DNA of 16,372 bases, from positions 1-16,372 of the forward strand of contig JAAUPO010000007.1 of assembly GCA_012033095.1 (NCBI GenBank), given 5' to 3'. The notes beneath the pieces were generated by a model, which saw nothing but the letters and a program-made list of their open reading frames with translations, did not search any database and had not been told where the DNA came from. The number at the start of each line of letters is the position of its first letter. Positions within the stretch are counted from its first letter, which is position 1. Below are positions 16,304-16,372 of the stretch, piece by piece. The DNA comes from Synechococcaceae cyanobacterium RL_1_2. Its GTDB lineage: Bacteria > Cyanobacteriota > Cyanobacteriia > Cyanobacteriales > JAAUPO01. Position numbers and translations under genes: made by a program.

Positions 16304-16372
16304 CGGACTTACGTACAAGGCCCCTAAAGCCCTCAAATTTGGGAGAATTGCTTGAACGATGGTTCCCAAACA
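16304..16372 (-). repeat. MITE-like element, family 1, copy 5 (cut by the window end)
   Basis: This begins CGGACTTACGTACAAGGCCC and continues with GAATTGCTTGAACGATGGTT and CCAAACA, matching the left two-thirds of the inverted copies at 5863 and 14607. The window ends before the other terminal repeat. It is more diverged than the others. Confidence 0.8.

Noticed and set aside
1..16372. CRISPR array, transposase, integrase or phage genes
   Set aside because: The repeated elements are not regularly spaced with unique spacers, and no frame encodes a recognisable transposase, integrase or phage protein.

Overview
The window reads as chromosomal DNA of a cyanobacterium. The palindrome GCGATCGC (HIP1 type) recurs, for example at 871-878, 1739-1746 and 3070-3077. 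Several genes belong to families typical of oxygenic phototrophs: Psb28, a Tab2/Atab2-like protein, a CnfU-type NifU-domain protein, a DUF928 protein and an AarF/ABC1 kinase. The sequence alone does not fix a genus.

Layout. 25-2451 (minus) holds two adjacent genes for exported proteins, one of them resembling an outer-membrane barrel. 2994-4195 (plus) encodes an RlmI-type rRNA methyltransferase. 4391-5450 (minus) holds a small FmdB-like protein and the NifU-domain Fe-S scaffold. 6590-8338 (plus) holds a one-pass membrane coiled-coil protein and the ATPase subunit of a sugar or osmolyte-type ABC importer. 8607-8693 is an intron-less tRNA-Leu(UAA). 8786-9636 (minus) is a DUF928 gene. 10621-12267 (plus) is an AarF/UbiB-type kinase. 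12616-12989 looks like a complete tiny gene with promoter, very strong ribosome-binding site, short frame and hairpin terminator. 13067-14365 (plus) holds a Tab2-like gene followed by psb28, both tied to photosystem biogenesis. 15181-16022 (plus) is a small mechanosensitive channel. Apart from the photosystem pair, this is a collection of housekeeping genes and not a single pathway.

Spacers. The intergenic DNA carries three families of short non-coding elements with inverted ends, about 112-118, 93-95 and 92-93 bp (five, three and two copies). They resemble MITEs. Three short tandem repeats of period 8-9 are also present. No transposase gene, CRISPR array or phage gene was seen.

Reading frames. 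Seven of the twelve sizeable protein genes are broken by single-base frame changes, ten in all, and the tiny gene may hold an eleventh. Most look like one base lost from or gained in a short run of identical bases. No nonsense substitution is needed to explain any break, and the catalytic motifs continue in the shifted frame. This suggests indel errors in the sequence more than true gene decay, but the window alone cannot prove it. Coordinates given for broken genes span the reconstructed gene.

I found no convincing large new system. The best candidates for something undescribed are the tiny gene at 12616-12989 and the three element families.
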